From Calliopsis andreniformis (lineage: Eukaryota > Arthropoda > Insecta > Hymenoptera > Andrenidae), in contig NC_135073.1 of NCBI RefSeq assembly GCF_051401765.1, positions 4,092,001 through 4,156,000 on the forward strand: a stretch of DNA of 64,000 nucleotides. The letters run 5' to 3'. The position numbers were made by a program, and so were the translations under genes. The notes below the pieces were generated by a model, which had not been told where the DNA came from, did no database searches, and worked only from the letters and a program-made list of their open reading frames with translations. Positions 50,975 to 62,804 of the stretch are shown in pieces; position 1 is the stretch's first letter; the number at the start of each line of letters is the position of its first letter.

Positions 50975-51710
50975 ATTTTTTTCATTTATTTCTTTAAGGT
51001 TGTATCAGTCATTTATGATTATTATCGTCCGCTGTTTACACCAGATTTTACAACTATAGAGATAACAAACAGAGTACATACAGCTATACATAGGGTAAGA
51101 ACTAATTTCTCATAATAGTTTTATATTAAAGGTACAGTATAGAATGCGTGAGTTTGACAGAATGGTAACTTGGATTTAAAATGATGCGTTACAGTAAATG
51201 TTGGTACTAGGTATACATAGTTTACAGTGTTGTAATTTATGATATACATTAGTATCTTTGAGAAAGAGGAGGAGATTTTTAGAGTTTTTTTCGTGGTCTA
51301 AGGATGTCTGAATAACATTTGGGAGATTATGTTTTGTTTTGTAATGGGAAGTGCTGCTGCAATTGAGATGGTCTATGGTTAGGGTGTTATCGCAGAAACG
51401 TCATTTGTTTGATTCTTTTTTTGTCAAAAGATAGGCGTGAGTTAGTTTAGTGCGCCCGATTCTTTATCCAGTAAAAATGACTTGTTCTCTTTTATCGAAG
51501 ATAAATGCGGGATTTTTATTGAAGATATTTGTGCGTATCCTGTGAATATGGGATGCAAGTGCGTTTCACCAAAAATCATTTTCCATGTTTTTTAGTTTGG
51601 ATTTAAAAAAGGCTTGAAAGTCTTTATGGAAAAAAAGTTTTTTTGAAATTTGATTTTTGGAGTATCTGGATATGAGGGTTGATTATTGAGGGTGCTTAGG
51701 TGGTCTAGTG
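50975..51710 (-). mobile_element. Truncated LINE, 3' end (Jockey-like)
   Basis: On the minus strand the ORF2 C-terminus (51710 to 51176) is followed by about 200 bases of 3' UTR-like sequence that ends in AAGAAATAAATG and an A-run near 50978-50985. The 5' part of the element is missing, as usual for LINE insertions. No clear target duplication was identified. Confidence 0.65.
51176..51710 (-). pseudogene. LINE ORF2 C-terminal fragment, reverse transcriptase protein
   Basis: Reading the minus strand in one continuous register gives REQVIFTG, stop, RIGRTKLTHAYLLTKKES, then RFCDNTLTIDHL, and later NLLLFLKDTNVYHKL. The pattern matches the conserved tail of Jockey/R1-type ORF2 proteins: an R-hydrophobic-x-GHTRLTH-x-YLL block, a Cys-x2-Cys zinc-knuckle-like stretch ending in H-hydrophobic-x-x-x-C, and a terminal FLKETxLFxKI helix. 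Here GHT has become GRT and the first zinc-knuckle Cys is lost to a stop. Three in-frame stops (around 51575, 51470 and 51415) show it is dead. The register otherwise is kept, so decay is by point mutation. Confidence 0.7.
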
Positions 51711-52439
51711 AAGTTACTATTATGACTTCTATACATAGAATTTAGCTGTAAGTTGTGGGTTGCCTCAGTAATACGTTATGCTGAAGGATATTGTTTTCTA
51801 TCTATAATGTTTTCGTGACGGATGGACTCTAAATTTGTGTAAATTATGATTAGAAGTCCTTGAAACATTTATGCATTTACTAGCAAAGTTGCAAGTCCAT
51901 AAAATTGTAAAACACGTAGAACTACTTAATATTCGATTCTTGAAGCTACAGATATTTGTGCATTTGCAGCAAATTTAAATGTACAGTATTATAGATATAG
52001 ATTCTTCAAACTAAAATAAAGTAAAGTACACTTTATTATTATTTAGAGGGGAAAAAATCTGTAATTAGGTTCAGCTTTTTAAATTATGTTTATAAAAGTG
52101 TGTACGAACTTACACTTTGCAATCTAGTAATGAATATAGCATTGAATAGTGAATGTCGAGTTTAATAAAATTTAATATTCACTATTGGTTAAACTTTTGG
52201 AATTCTTTAATTCTCTGTTTAATAAGATAATCCCTATTTTCTTTAGATATTGCTCTTTCAACCGGTAGCGTATTCGAAAAATAGATCCATGGGTATTAAA
52301 ATAATCCGAATTAGAATTTTATAGGAAAACCGCAGTGGTAAGACTTTTGAAAGGTAATAAAAGGTACAGTTAAAAAGAGCTAAGTTTTACCTCCTACAAA
52401 AAGCGAAATCAATATCCATAAAAAATGAAATTCTTTTCT
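51711..52439. other. AT-rich spacer, no gene seen
   Basis: AT-rich. The first ~150 bases might be further-decayed LINE sequence on the minus strand, but I could not align it to any conserved block. Confidence 0.4.
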
Positions 52440-52965
52440 ACCTGAGATTATCAGTTCAGACCCCAAGTTCCAGTCGTACATGTACCGAGCATGTTCTGGG
52501 TAATACAGAGATTTCAGCCTGGTCTGGACTTCATCCTCCGAACGAAAATACCTACTAATGCACCATTTTACGTATTCTATCCGCGTTACGGACAAAAAGA
52601 ATGGAAGGCGGCAAAGGACAGACGGAATGAGAGATACAGAGGGTATTGGAGAATCAAAGAAACGAGGAGTTAGGCAGGGAGATTTCAATGGCAAGCAAAT
52701 ACCATGAAGCGTAGCCAATGGGCTTTCTCTTTGATTAAATGTAAATCGTGCGGGAAATGCGATTAGCACTGTCGGCACTTCGCCTGCAGTCTTCAATCGT
52801 TTTAGCAATGGTCTCTCGGTACTCCTTTACGCCTAGAGTGCAAATGTAGGCGCGTGAATCCGAAACCGGTAGGCATGGAAGGAAAACAGATCGTTTCGAA
52901 GACTGAGCTCCCACGATGTGGTTGCTCTAGAATTGGTTTTCAAGCGCGTTAATAGTGCCACATCA
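52440..52965. other. GC-richer island
   Basis: CpG-containing block covered by a 142-codon minus frame (52380-52808) and a 60-codon plus frame. No recognisable domain. The minus frame's middle (52490-52560) is fairly protein-like in composition, but I cannot support an exon. Confidence 0.4.
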
Positions 52966-54972
52966 CTGTTTTCAATGAATTGTAGAATATGTTAAATGAA
53001 TGCAAAATGTCTGCCGATTTCAAGGAATATTACGTTTTGGCGATATCAAGGAGCGGTATCAATTTCCTTGGTTTAGATCAGAAGTTGGCAATATACAGTA
53101 TGTATATCCTGCATGTTTCTATCCGACTCGAAAGTAAAAAGTAGTTTTTTCTCTTTTAAAATATTATTTTGGAAAAATATTATTAAAAAAGCATATTTAT
53201 GTTAACATGTCCTATATTTTACATATTTTTACGCTTTTGTATATCATGTGAATTCCAACTTTTTTGCATGTTTAAAATTTCCATGAATGTATAAACATTC
53301 GCAGATGGGGTATCGTCGACTTTTTCCCAAGTAGATGTATACTTACATTCGAAAATGCATCTAAAAACTGTCTCAAAATTAAATCTCATAGACCATCCTT
53401 TTTCTATTTGCATTAAGACGAAAAACTATTCTGTGTGATTTCTTGGAGTATTCACAGTATGAGAATGTAAAAATATAAAATGATCAATCAGAGCGTACTA
53501 TAAAAAATTGCAAAAAAATATTAATAATGCAATGGGGAAGTCCAGATAGCTCCTTCAAAAAATTTGATTTTCATGCCAAGCATGAAGTATTGGCCGACCC
53601 AAAGTAAATGTAATTGGAAATTTAAGAAGCATGAATCTCGCAGCTTAACTCGAGAAGGCGCGATTAATATCTAGAAGCGTTGCTAGCCGCTTCGCGGGAC
53701 TCGATCAAAACTTGCTGTAATCAAGAGGGGAAGGAAAGGGGCCCAAGTTGCGAAAAGTGACGGAATTTACATTTAAATCGTGTCTTCTTCACGTTTACGC
53801 TAAGAATTTTTTATTAGTTAAGGGACTTTTGCTTGTTCATGTTATGTACTGAAAGATTTTTGCTGAAAAACAGAGGAATAAAATTCAAATTAATGTAACG
53901 GGGCATGCAAGCAGTTTCAAGACGAGTATAAAGAACATTGACTAATTCTTAATTCTGGACAGTAGAAACATTTTTTTCAGAACTTATCGTACTATGTGCA
54001 ATCGATCTGTAAATAATTTCATACGTTTCTGCTTTATTTTAATTATAACAGAATTTAACATAAAATCGTGATAGCCACGTAAATATTTAGAATAGTATTT
54101 TATACACGTCTTAAAACGTCTCTGCGTATTATCCTCCGTGTTAACAGTAACTATGCACTTCTAACACTGACAATGAGTGCACTGGGATCTCAAGAAATCA
54201 ATGCCTTGATACAAATCGGATTCAAAAATGTGCCGATAATTATGCAAGTGGCTCAAGTAAAAGATTTACAAATGTTGAATTTATGACTTATTTTGTAATG
54301 TAAATCAATGCAACACCAAATATGTGATAAATTCAATTTTTTTAAATTTTTTACATATCACTTTAAAGGCATAAACATCAAACGACTTGTAAAGATACTT
54401 GAAATGTGTAACAATAATTATGAGAACAATGTTCAATAATTCTAGTACATAATACAACTATAAATAACATGATTCATGAATATTAGAATCTTTAAAATAC
54501 AGTTGCTTGTCTATTCTGTTGAATTATATTATCTACTTATTGAATATGTGTTATTTGCAAGAATGATGGCGTTACCACGCCCTATAACCCGGAAATGAAG
54601 TGTTCTCCCTAAAAGACGTAACAGACAGAGAAAAACAGTACTCCACCGCTTCTGGTCCTCGTTTGCATTGATGTAGATACTTTCGCCAGCGTTGCAGGTT
54701 TGCTGTTCCGAAAGTTTCTAGTTTTAAGAGACCATCGATAGGATTCCCAAAGAAAACATGAAATATTTCATTTCACATAAAATCCGCTATCTCGTCATGG
54801 AAGTTGTCAGATTAATATGAATAAATTGAAGATAAATTTTGTCAGAAATATTGTTTCTTGACAATGCGTGAATGATAGATTACTTGAGTATTTCTCTTAG
54901 GTGATATAATCAAAATGACTCGCTACTGATTATTTAGTGAAGATTTTATTAAACAAACAAAAGTTAACACTT
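52966..54972. other. AT-rich spacer with GC pockets
   Basis: AT-rich with GC-richer pockets near 53640-53720 and 54575-54720. A 64-codon minus frame at 53219-53413 has mixed composition but no recognised family. No RNA gene seen. Confidence 0.4.
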
Positions 54973-55000
54973 AACCTTTTGACCGCGTGTCATGTAGGAA
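54973..55000. mobile_element. Possible solitary piggyBac-like terminus
   Basis: TTAACCTTTTGACCGCGTG followed by TCATG resembles the TTAACACGTTGACTGCCATG-type end of the element at 161-402 (read from its right end). I found no partner terminus nearby. Downstream to 55340 there is no transposase I can recognise. Low confidence. Confidence 0.2.
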
Positions 55001-56361
55001 TCGCGTTTTACTTATTTTGTGCAATGTTTGCATTTTACTCGTTTCTTAAATTTTTATTTTTATTTTCAAGTAGATAAAGTTAGTAACAACATTTAACACG
55101 AATTTTGGAAAAACTAATAAAATTATCCCGCGATTTGTACGGAGAATTTGAAAGATTATACAATTAATTGACATGAGTATTAGGAGAACGTAACTCACAC
55201 TCTTATTGAGAAAAAAGCTGAGGCAAAAGAAACTTCGGAGATAGCAAACACTAATAAAAATAAAAAACGAACAGTACGTTGACGAAATAAAGGAAAATTC
55301 TTCAACTGACAATGAGCAAAGAAGCATACGATTCGTTTGAAAACCCAAATCTATTTGTTATTAATTGCAGAAACCAACTGATCTTCTGCACTTATCCTAC
55401 GCAAAGAAGAGAAGGAAATATTCCTCATTTTTAAAACCCTTTTTTGTTTCTAAGATTCTATCGACAGATAAAAATCTTTCACTGTGGCATGGAATATCTT
55501 AAAATTCAAATGAACCGAAATAAACTAGCGCAAACTGAATTAGAAATGTCCCTTGAGCTTTAACGATTAATGACATGCATCAAACAGAAAGCAACTGATC
55601 TAAATCACTGATAGTATGATATAACACCCTTTGTCAGAACATATGAATCCCAGTGACGTTACATAAATCGTTCGATTTAAATTGATGTTCTTCAGAAAAA
55701 TTGCATTAAGCATCGTTCGTCTACGATAATCTCCGTTTCGTTCTAGCAACTCTGATCGTATAGGGACGAAGAAATTTCCTGAAGAAATATTCGTTCCCGT
55801 GTTTTACTTGGCTCCGCCGCATATCGATCAATCGGAAATTGCGGAAGTTTCGCAACGAAGTAGAAACGAAGGGAGTTCCTTCGAAGACGTTCCGATGAAG
55901 AAGCAAGACTTCTCATGTTTTCATGTAACTTGGAGAATTTTGCTTCGAATTTCGTTCACTCCCATATCAATTATGCCAAAAGTTTCTCTTTCATTACTAA
56001 CGAAAATGTAACGACGACTTACATAAGTTTTTATTCGATCTATCGATCATTGAACGTATACATACAACAGTGTGTACATAGCCAACAAACTAACCATTTA
56101 TATACTCTAGAGTTACAGAACCATTTGCGATATTTATGATTAGTTTCATATAGTTCCTAATCTATTTTCTAGTGTCCTCGAGAAACAAGACTTTTCCTCC
56201 AGTTTTTAAGAGAAAAATATTTCTAATGTTTTAAAATGAAGTAAAAAGCTATACCTGCCATTTTCGTTAGTAGTGTAAGATATGTAGTAATTGATACTAA
56301 TTTAGTTATCGACACTTTCGACGAACAACTTAAAATTAAAGGTCTAGTTTGACATTCACCT
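55001..56361. other. AT-rich spacer, no gene seen
   Basis: AT-rich. The 100-codon minus frame 55046-55348 is T-rich/hydrophobic by composition. A GC-richer patch at 55700-55900 gives short opposing frames with nothing recognisable. Confidence 0.4.
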
Positions 56362-57074
56362 AGATAGCACACGACGTCTTGAAGACGTCTGTTTTATGTC
56401 CATTTCATACTTGAACGACTTACGACATAATTTAGATGTGTTAAAAACTTCCGATAGCGTACGTTTTAAAGACGTCTTATGGACATAAAGTCACACTACA
56501 TAGGCGTCTTAAAGACTTACGCTTTTGGACATCTTAAAGATGTCTAGTTTTTGTATGAACGCCTTATAGACGTAATTTGGATGTCTTTCAGATGTCTTAT
56601 GAATGTCTTTTAAGACTTTTTAAAGACATACTGATTTGTAACTTCTGACATTTCAAAGACGTCTTTTGGACATTTTTAGGACTTTATTGGATGTCGTTAA
56701 GACGTCTTTGTGCTATATAGGCAGCCCAAATAGCACAGAGACATCTTAAAAACGTCTTAAAAACATTCAGTAAAGTCCTAAAACCGATGTCACAAATCAG
56801 TATGTCTTAAGAAACATTTATAAGACGTTTTAAGGACGTCCAAATTACGTATATAAGACGTTCAGACAAAAATTAGATGTTTTTAAGACGTCCAAAAGGG
56901 TAAGTCTTTAGAAGGTCCATGTAGTGTGTCTTTAAGAGGTTTTATAGACATAAACTTTGCAAGTCTTTAAGATGTACACTCTTGGATGTTTTTAAGACGT
57001 CTGAATTATGTCGTAAGACGTACAGGCATAAAATGAACATAAAATAGACGTCTTCAAGACGTCGTGTGCTATCT
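56362..57074. repeat. 713-bp foldback element of AGACGTCT palindromes
   Basis: Left arm (56362-56716) and right arm (56730-57074) are inverted copies along their whole length around a 13-base spacer. The ends read AGATAGCACACGACGTCTTG and CAAGACGTCGTGTGCTATCT. Each arm also ends at the centre with GTGCTAT or ATAGCAC, so each half carries the same terminal motif at both ends. Inside, AGACGTCT, TTAAGACGTC, AAGACGT and GGATGTC words recur every few tens of bases, so there is palindromy at two scales. No open frame of interest (the 80-codon minus frame at the right edge is a shadow). No clear target duplication. Probably a foldback-type or MITE-like transposon; superfamily unknown to me. Confidence 0.85.
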
Positions 57075-58019
57075 GGATAGTTTTCAAATTCGTTTTAAAA
57101 TAAGCTACAATACTAGCAAAAAATGAAAGTATGGTTCTATTTGGAAAAATGATTGTGACCTTCATCTCATCTTTGCACGTCCATTGGGAAAAATAAAAGC
57201 CCCACCACGTGATATTCCCCTCGATGCTGAACAACTTTCATTTGAAACATCTTTGCCTATAATCAATATTTTTGGAGATATTCTTCTGTAACGATTTATA
57301 ATTTCCAACCTGTAAGAAATTTTTTAAATTCAGTTATGCAACAGGACAGTAAAAATATTTTATCGGAATCATACAATTTTGGTAAAAAATTTGTTACACA
57401 TCGAGTACAATAAAATGAAATAAATATTAGCCAATTATTTCGATTCAGTAAATATCGGTTTATTATTATATGATAAAAGTACAATGCAAATAAAGTACAA
57501 CTGCAGCCATAATTTTCACTTATCTCAACATATTCTATAATTAATGTAGTATTTTGCATTAAATCGAGATTTAATCAATATTTAGTTCTTTTATAAAATA
57601 TATCTAGCTTGAAGTGATTATGCAATAGAATTTTATTACTGATTAGTTGATCAATACTTTATGTGTTTGTTGTCACTGTTTAGTCACCTGGATAGTGCAA
57701 AATAATAAGTCGAAATATTAGTATGTATAATTCTAGTTATGATCTGTAATTATTATGTTAAACATTAAAAAAGTTATTTCGGAATAACTTAAATTTGTGG
57801 AATAATCTTCTACCTAATTTTCAAATCGTCAATAGAGAGAAGAAATACGAATAAAATAAAATAAAATTTATCGAATAGTGGCAACGTTGCAATTAATATC
57901 ATTTCGTCACATTTCCTGAAGAAATATATTCTCGAATCTCTTACAACATGTCATGTCATACTTTCCATGAAGCCGCATCCAAGAAACTAGGAAACTCCTA
58001 TTTTTCATGTCATAGGGTT
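57075..58019. other. AT-rich spacer, no gene seen
   Basis: AT-rich; minus frames at 56992-57559 have AT-driven composition. Confidence 0.4.
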
Positions 58020-58560
58020 AAAGCCTCGAGAACTCTGTCAACATGATTTTATCAAGTGCACGTTATATCGTCAATACTTCATTCAAAATGTTTGATAATG
58101 ATGTTGCAGGGGAATATTGTCACGCGACTATCAGTGCAGTATTTTTATTGCAGACAATGTATTCAAACGAGCCTCCACTTTAATTACGCCTTTTTAATCA
58201 ATCCACTTGTCGAAATGTTTGCATTAAAATATTTGCAAACGTACGGTAGCTTCGACGTGCAGATTTTATTTTACGCGATCCATATTGTCGAAGTGTTTAT
58301 ACGCAGATACTCGGCGAACGGAGTTTTCAATTTAATCTGTTGACAGATGCCAACCATCCACAATTAAATTTTCCGTGACGAGGATTACCCATAAAATATT
58401 TCCCTTTCGATCTCAACTTCGAATCTAACATCCCTATATTGAACCGACATGAAAGTAATTACAACGGTATTAAGTCGACGAACAACGCATAACAAATTCA
58501 TTATATTTATTATTGAGCCATGGATATTTGCGAAACTTTCAACAGGTTTAATGTTAATGA
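58020..58560. promoter_or_regulatory. Enhancer-like mixed-composition block (weak)
   Basis: Complex sequence with homeodomain-type words (TAATTACGCC, TTTTAATCAATCC near 58181-58204; AGTAATTACAACGG near 58454), TTTATTGC and TTTACGCG words, and CpGs. A 95-codon plus frame (58056-58343) has no recognised domain. Regulatory role inferred from texture. Confidence 0.25.
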
Positions 58561-59519
58561 ATGAATTTCGTTATTACGTTTAATTAATGTATAGGAGTTG
58601 GTCAAAAAAAGTATTTAAATAACTGCCATGCACCGTAGATTTGTATAAATGTTTCTAACATAATATGATTTCATTTAATATCTATACATTATTCTCATGT
58701 TGTAAGCAAGAGAAAGCTGTTGTTGAGTGAATTGAATTGAATGTTTCTTATCATTTTTTAATTATTGCTGAATGTTATTGAAAGAGAAAACTCTTTGTAA
58801 ATCGGAAATGATGGTGGTTAACTTTCTTCTAAGATATTTAATAGTTTTTCATCTGTTTGGAATGAAATTCACTGTCATGTCGACATGACATGATCGTTAT
58901 TAGCGACAGAAAAACTGATATAAACAAAAAGTAAAGTACTATTGCACAATTTCGATTTAAATGAATATGTCAAATAAATGGTTTTTTGATGAAAAGTTAT
59001 GTTAAGGATTATGTCAATGAAGAAGCCCTCTTTAAAATTCAATTTAATTCAATTTATACTCCTGTATATTTTATTATATTATTATTTATACTCCTTATAC
59101 TATAAAGACGACCATATTTGTAACCCTTGTTTACTATTGAGCTGAATTTAATTAGTAATTTAATTTAATTTTTTAATGTCTTTTCTTTATATAAATTCAA
59201 TTTGCGTACAATTCGTTGACTTATAATAATATCTAAACAGTTATTTACATTATTGCACACAATAGAAATATTTTATATTACAACTTATATAAGATAATTG
59301 TTTGAATAGTTGAATTGGTATGATGATATGGTAATAGTATGGTAATAATTGAGTGGTATGCTGACGTTAATAAAACTAGCTATCAAGAGCGTATTTCCAA
59401 TAATCAAAGTGTAGTCTGTGAGTCAAGAAACATATACGTTTGCTTATTACAATGCAAATCTTTCTAACTGTACTTCGAAACACGATACATTGACCCCTTA
59501 AGTTCTTTGAAAAGCAGAT
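58561..59519. other. AT-rich spacer, no gene seen
   Basis: Very AT-rich with AATTCAATTT/AATTTAATT-type local repetition at about 59035-59175. A 14-bp perfect palindrome TCATGTCGACATGA sits near 58875. Confidence 0.45.
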
Positions 59520-60120
59520 ACTTGTTGCATAAAGTGACGTTATCGATCGTGCGTCGAACTTGACTCGGCTGGAAACGCTTAATCTAATCAACGTCGTGGC
59601 GACGACGAAAGAAAGAACGGAAAGGGAAGAAGATAGACGAAGATATAAACCGATATCTCACCCTTCAGGACGGGTGTTAGAGAGACAAAGAAAGAGATGG
59701 TGAATAGAAGTAAGGGGGATAGAAAATAGAGAAGAACTAGAAAAATTGCGGAAATTGCTAGGGCCTCGCTAGACTTAAATTAATTCGCTCGGACGGACGA
59801 GCAGTCTACCTGGGGTTTATATTGGCACAATCTCCCTCCCTTCCCCTGGCTTTCCCTCTTCTGGCTTTCTCGTTCCACGAAGTGTTTCTGCGAGTGCTGA
59901 CTGACAAGGTTTTGCCATTTCCGTGACGCGTCCGGTAACGAACTTCGACCTCCATAACTGGCAAAACACTTTGGCGCCCGCGCCACTAAGGGACTTCGCC
60001 GTTTTTCCTTTTATTATTTTATATTTTTCATTTTCCACCGTCTGGAACCCTCGCTTCCGGTTACTTTCGAACGCCAATACCTCGGTATACCTTCTCCCAC
60101 TGAATTTTTAACGCGTTCCT
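59520..60120. other. GC-richer CpG island
   Basis: Begins with a purine-rich tract (GAAAGAAAG..., about 59605-59720), then CpG-rich sequence. Opposing frames of 86 and 68 codons (minus) and 62 codons (plus) show no domain. Confidence 0.4.
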
Positions 60121-60780
60121 CATTCTGTTATAAAGAATGAATTGGCAATTGTCTTCTCTACAACTGGAGAAGAGCACAGTTGTCAGTTTTCTTCTGCGTA
60201 AGTCTTCTGTGTGAAAAGTGATTTTGTATACAGAGTAAGAGCGCCCAATATCGTTTTCTCAATTTAAAATCAATTGAAACGTAGTCAATAGTTCTGGTGC
60301 CAATTAGTCTCAGATAAAAGGGTAAGATTTCACATTTTATGTACTCCAGATTGAGCTTGTCAAAATCTGCAGTTGTTTGAGAACTACTTTCGTTCTGCCA
60401 GTAACAAAATATTATTTCAAAATATTTATACGTCACTGTACTTATACATTGTTCTGTGGGAATTTCACACATACATATACATATCTGTAGCTGTAAGACA
60501 AAACAATCTACTATGTCAGATTTTCAAAAAATTTGAATTAACGCCTTAACTGTGATATAAAGTATAAAATTTATATTTTCAGAAAAAAGAAAGGTCATTA
60601 AAAGAACTTTTTCACTTAAAAATTCGCTTAAAGAAGGTACAAGTCCATAAGACAGTGTTGAAGTTGAAAATTTTAAACGCAAGTATTTTGAAAACAGAAA
60701 CATGTGACGTAGGTCATTTTGCCTTACAGCCACAGGTATATTGAGCACAAGCTAAGAACAATAATAATATTAGGGTAATA
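60121..60780. other. AT-rich spacer, no gene seen
   Basis: AT-rich; minus frames of 104 and 74 codons lack recognisable features. CATACATATACATA microsatellite-like run near 60470. Confidence 0.4.
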
Positions 60781-61035
60781 TAAAGGATGTTCATCAACTG
60801 AGGAACAAAGGATGGTTCTGTTTGTCAAAATAAGACGAGACTGAAGGATGATGAAATTGTCTTTGAAGCTACAATGATGTTATTGTAAGACCGCTTAAGG
60901 TGCACGTGAAATGTGGCTGACTAGTCATATTCTACTGTTTTATTCTACTTACTGTAAGTATCTGGTATCTGGTCTGACGAATATCTATCGAGAGTAGAAT
61001 AAATTTCCTTGAGTCAGAAACATTGTATTTTATGA
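60781..61035. mobile_element. Family B MITE, left half
   Basis: Starts AAGGATGTTCATCAACTGAGG and continues with GTCAAAATAAGACGAGAC, AAGGTGCACGTGAAATGTGG, CTGACTAG and TATTCTACTG, in the order seen in the left arm and centre of family B at 37747, then GTCAGAAACATTG. The mirrored right arm is missing. Non-coding. Confidence 0.55.
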
Positions 61036-61249
61036 GAGAAAAAAATGAATAATAAGAATTTCAAATATTTAAGTTTCACGACTTTTTTGCACGCATCTGA
61101 TTAAAAATTAAAAAATACAATATAAAATATCTCAAGTAGAACAACATGACAGCTCTCTTCTACTTGACAAGCAAGCTATCCTATTAAGTATAGTATATAA
61201 CGTTCGTGTAATATCAACACTTGAAGATAACATTCCAAGCGAGAAAATT
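61036..61249. other. AT-rich spacer
   Basis: AT-rich without features. Confidence 0.35.
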
Positions 61250-62040
61250 AATCACGCGATATACAATTTGAAACCAATTTGACGCATTGGAAGCTTCACA
61301 CTTGCCAAGTTCTCATCGTCGCTCTACCCAACATTAAATTAAATCAATCCGAAATTATCCTACGCATGTAACGAATTTCAATCCCGTACATCAACGTAGA
61401 ATCCTTCAGGCGCGATTAATCAATTACGAAACCGAAATGGAAACGACTTCTGACATTTATAATGATCGTAATCGACGTTTGCCACGCGTCAAAACTCGGC
61501 CCAACAATTAAAGTTACGGTTCAACCGCGCGAAACTGGCGTTGCAGGAACGATAATTCGATTAACGCGTTCTCTGTCAGCAGCTAAACATATTTCCTCAT
61601 TTCGAAGGATGCGAGAGGTCTTGGCTGGAACGTAAATCCGAATTCCAATACGATTAAAATCGCGCGTACGCGGAATCGAATGAGGTCACGGATCTGTAGG
61701 AAAGTTTCGTACCCCAGGCGCGATAATTTCACCATAAATCATTTAATCGCGAACTCCATTGCCTTATTGGGACCTGTTCTTCCCCCTTCGCCACCGCCTT
61801 CTCCTCTACCACCCCTTGCGAACTCGCCCAGCTTCTCAGCACCTTGCTCGTAAGATAACAGGACCAGGTTAATTGTTTCAAACTTGGCGCCTCGCCCCAG
61901 GGCGCGCGCTCACTATTTACTGTACGTAATTAATTTATACTCGTGCGCACGGTCTGCGCGTTGTAATTGCGTAATATTAGAGGAGGTGGGTGGATTGGAG
62001 GTGTAGAGAAGAAGAGAGGGATAGAATGCGCGATGGAGAC
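61250..62040. promoter_or_regulatory. Candidate conserved regulatory block
   Basis: About 790 bases of balanced composition with high CpG and few stop-free frames. Rich in homeodomain-type sites: ATTAATCAATTA at 61415-61426, GATAATTCGATTAACGCG near 61551, CATAAATCATTTAATCGCG near 61733-61751, and GTAATTAATTTATA near 61926. Also repeated CGCGAAAC, CACGCG and GCGCGC words. No open frame above 60 codons despite the GC content, which argues against coding and for conserved non-coding DNA. Confidence 0.4.
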
Positions 62041-62804
62041 CATAGGTTGTGTTCAGAATCGAATCACTGGTGTTTGGTTAAAATTGGGTTAAATTCCTAT
62101 TGACTGGATAGAGTTTCGAAATTGAAGCATGAAATTTTGTATAATTGAAGTGTACGACTGAGTCGTTTTATTAAACGAGTATTCTACGATGCCATTTACT
62201 TAGTTATGCAATGTATTTTTCGAAATTTGTTACAATCACTTGCATATACAATATTTGAAATTTAAACTGCTCTTTTTATCACCATTTATGTACGTACAGT
62301 ATTTGGTTCGAAGAAAATGAATGCATAAGATGTGTCACTTGGTTAATCGACGCGAATGTCTTGGAATTTATTCACTGTAAGACAATGTAATACCTATTAT
62401 GGTACACATTTGGTGCTTAACCTTTTTGATACTGAGGAGTAGTACATATTAGCGAATATATCTGTCGGTAGTCCTGATAATGTTAAGAAAATTTATTAGA
62501 AAAGAGGTAGATATACATATACATTTCATATGTATGTACATATACATTTTATTATGTATTTCCTTCGCTATCGAAAAAATAAAAATAGTGATTTGTACAA
62601 TATCCAATTTGAGACAATATCCAATATCGATATCTATCTCACCGAATAATGTACTTTTCTATATACAAACATTACTATCTATGGTCTATCGAGTTTCTGA
62701 AATATTTAAATTAATTATTAAAATGAAAATTATCTATAATATTTTTTTAACAAAGTATATTTATAGCTAATGTTAATGGGGCTTTTTAAAAGTTGAAATA
62801 TTTG
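62041..62804. other. AT-rich spacer, no gene seen
   Basis: AT-rich with an ATATACAT/ATGTATG run at about 62508-62560. The 96-codon plus frame 62480-62770 is Ile/Lys/Tyr-rich by composition. TTAACCTTTTTGATACTG near 62417 weakly resembles a piggyBac-like end. Confidence 0.4.

Noticed and set aside
52380..52808. 142-codon minus frame
   Set aside because: Located in a GC-richer island; no recognised domain and no exon boundaries that I could support.
53219..53413. 64-codon minus frame with protein-like middle and internal GTAAGTAT
   Set aside because: No partner exon, acceptor or homology could be established.
55046..55348. 100-codon minus frame with several hydrophobic stretches (membrane protein?)
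   Set aside because: T-rich codons in AT-rich DNA produce Phe/Leu/Ile runs by composition; no supporting signals.
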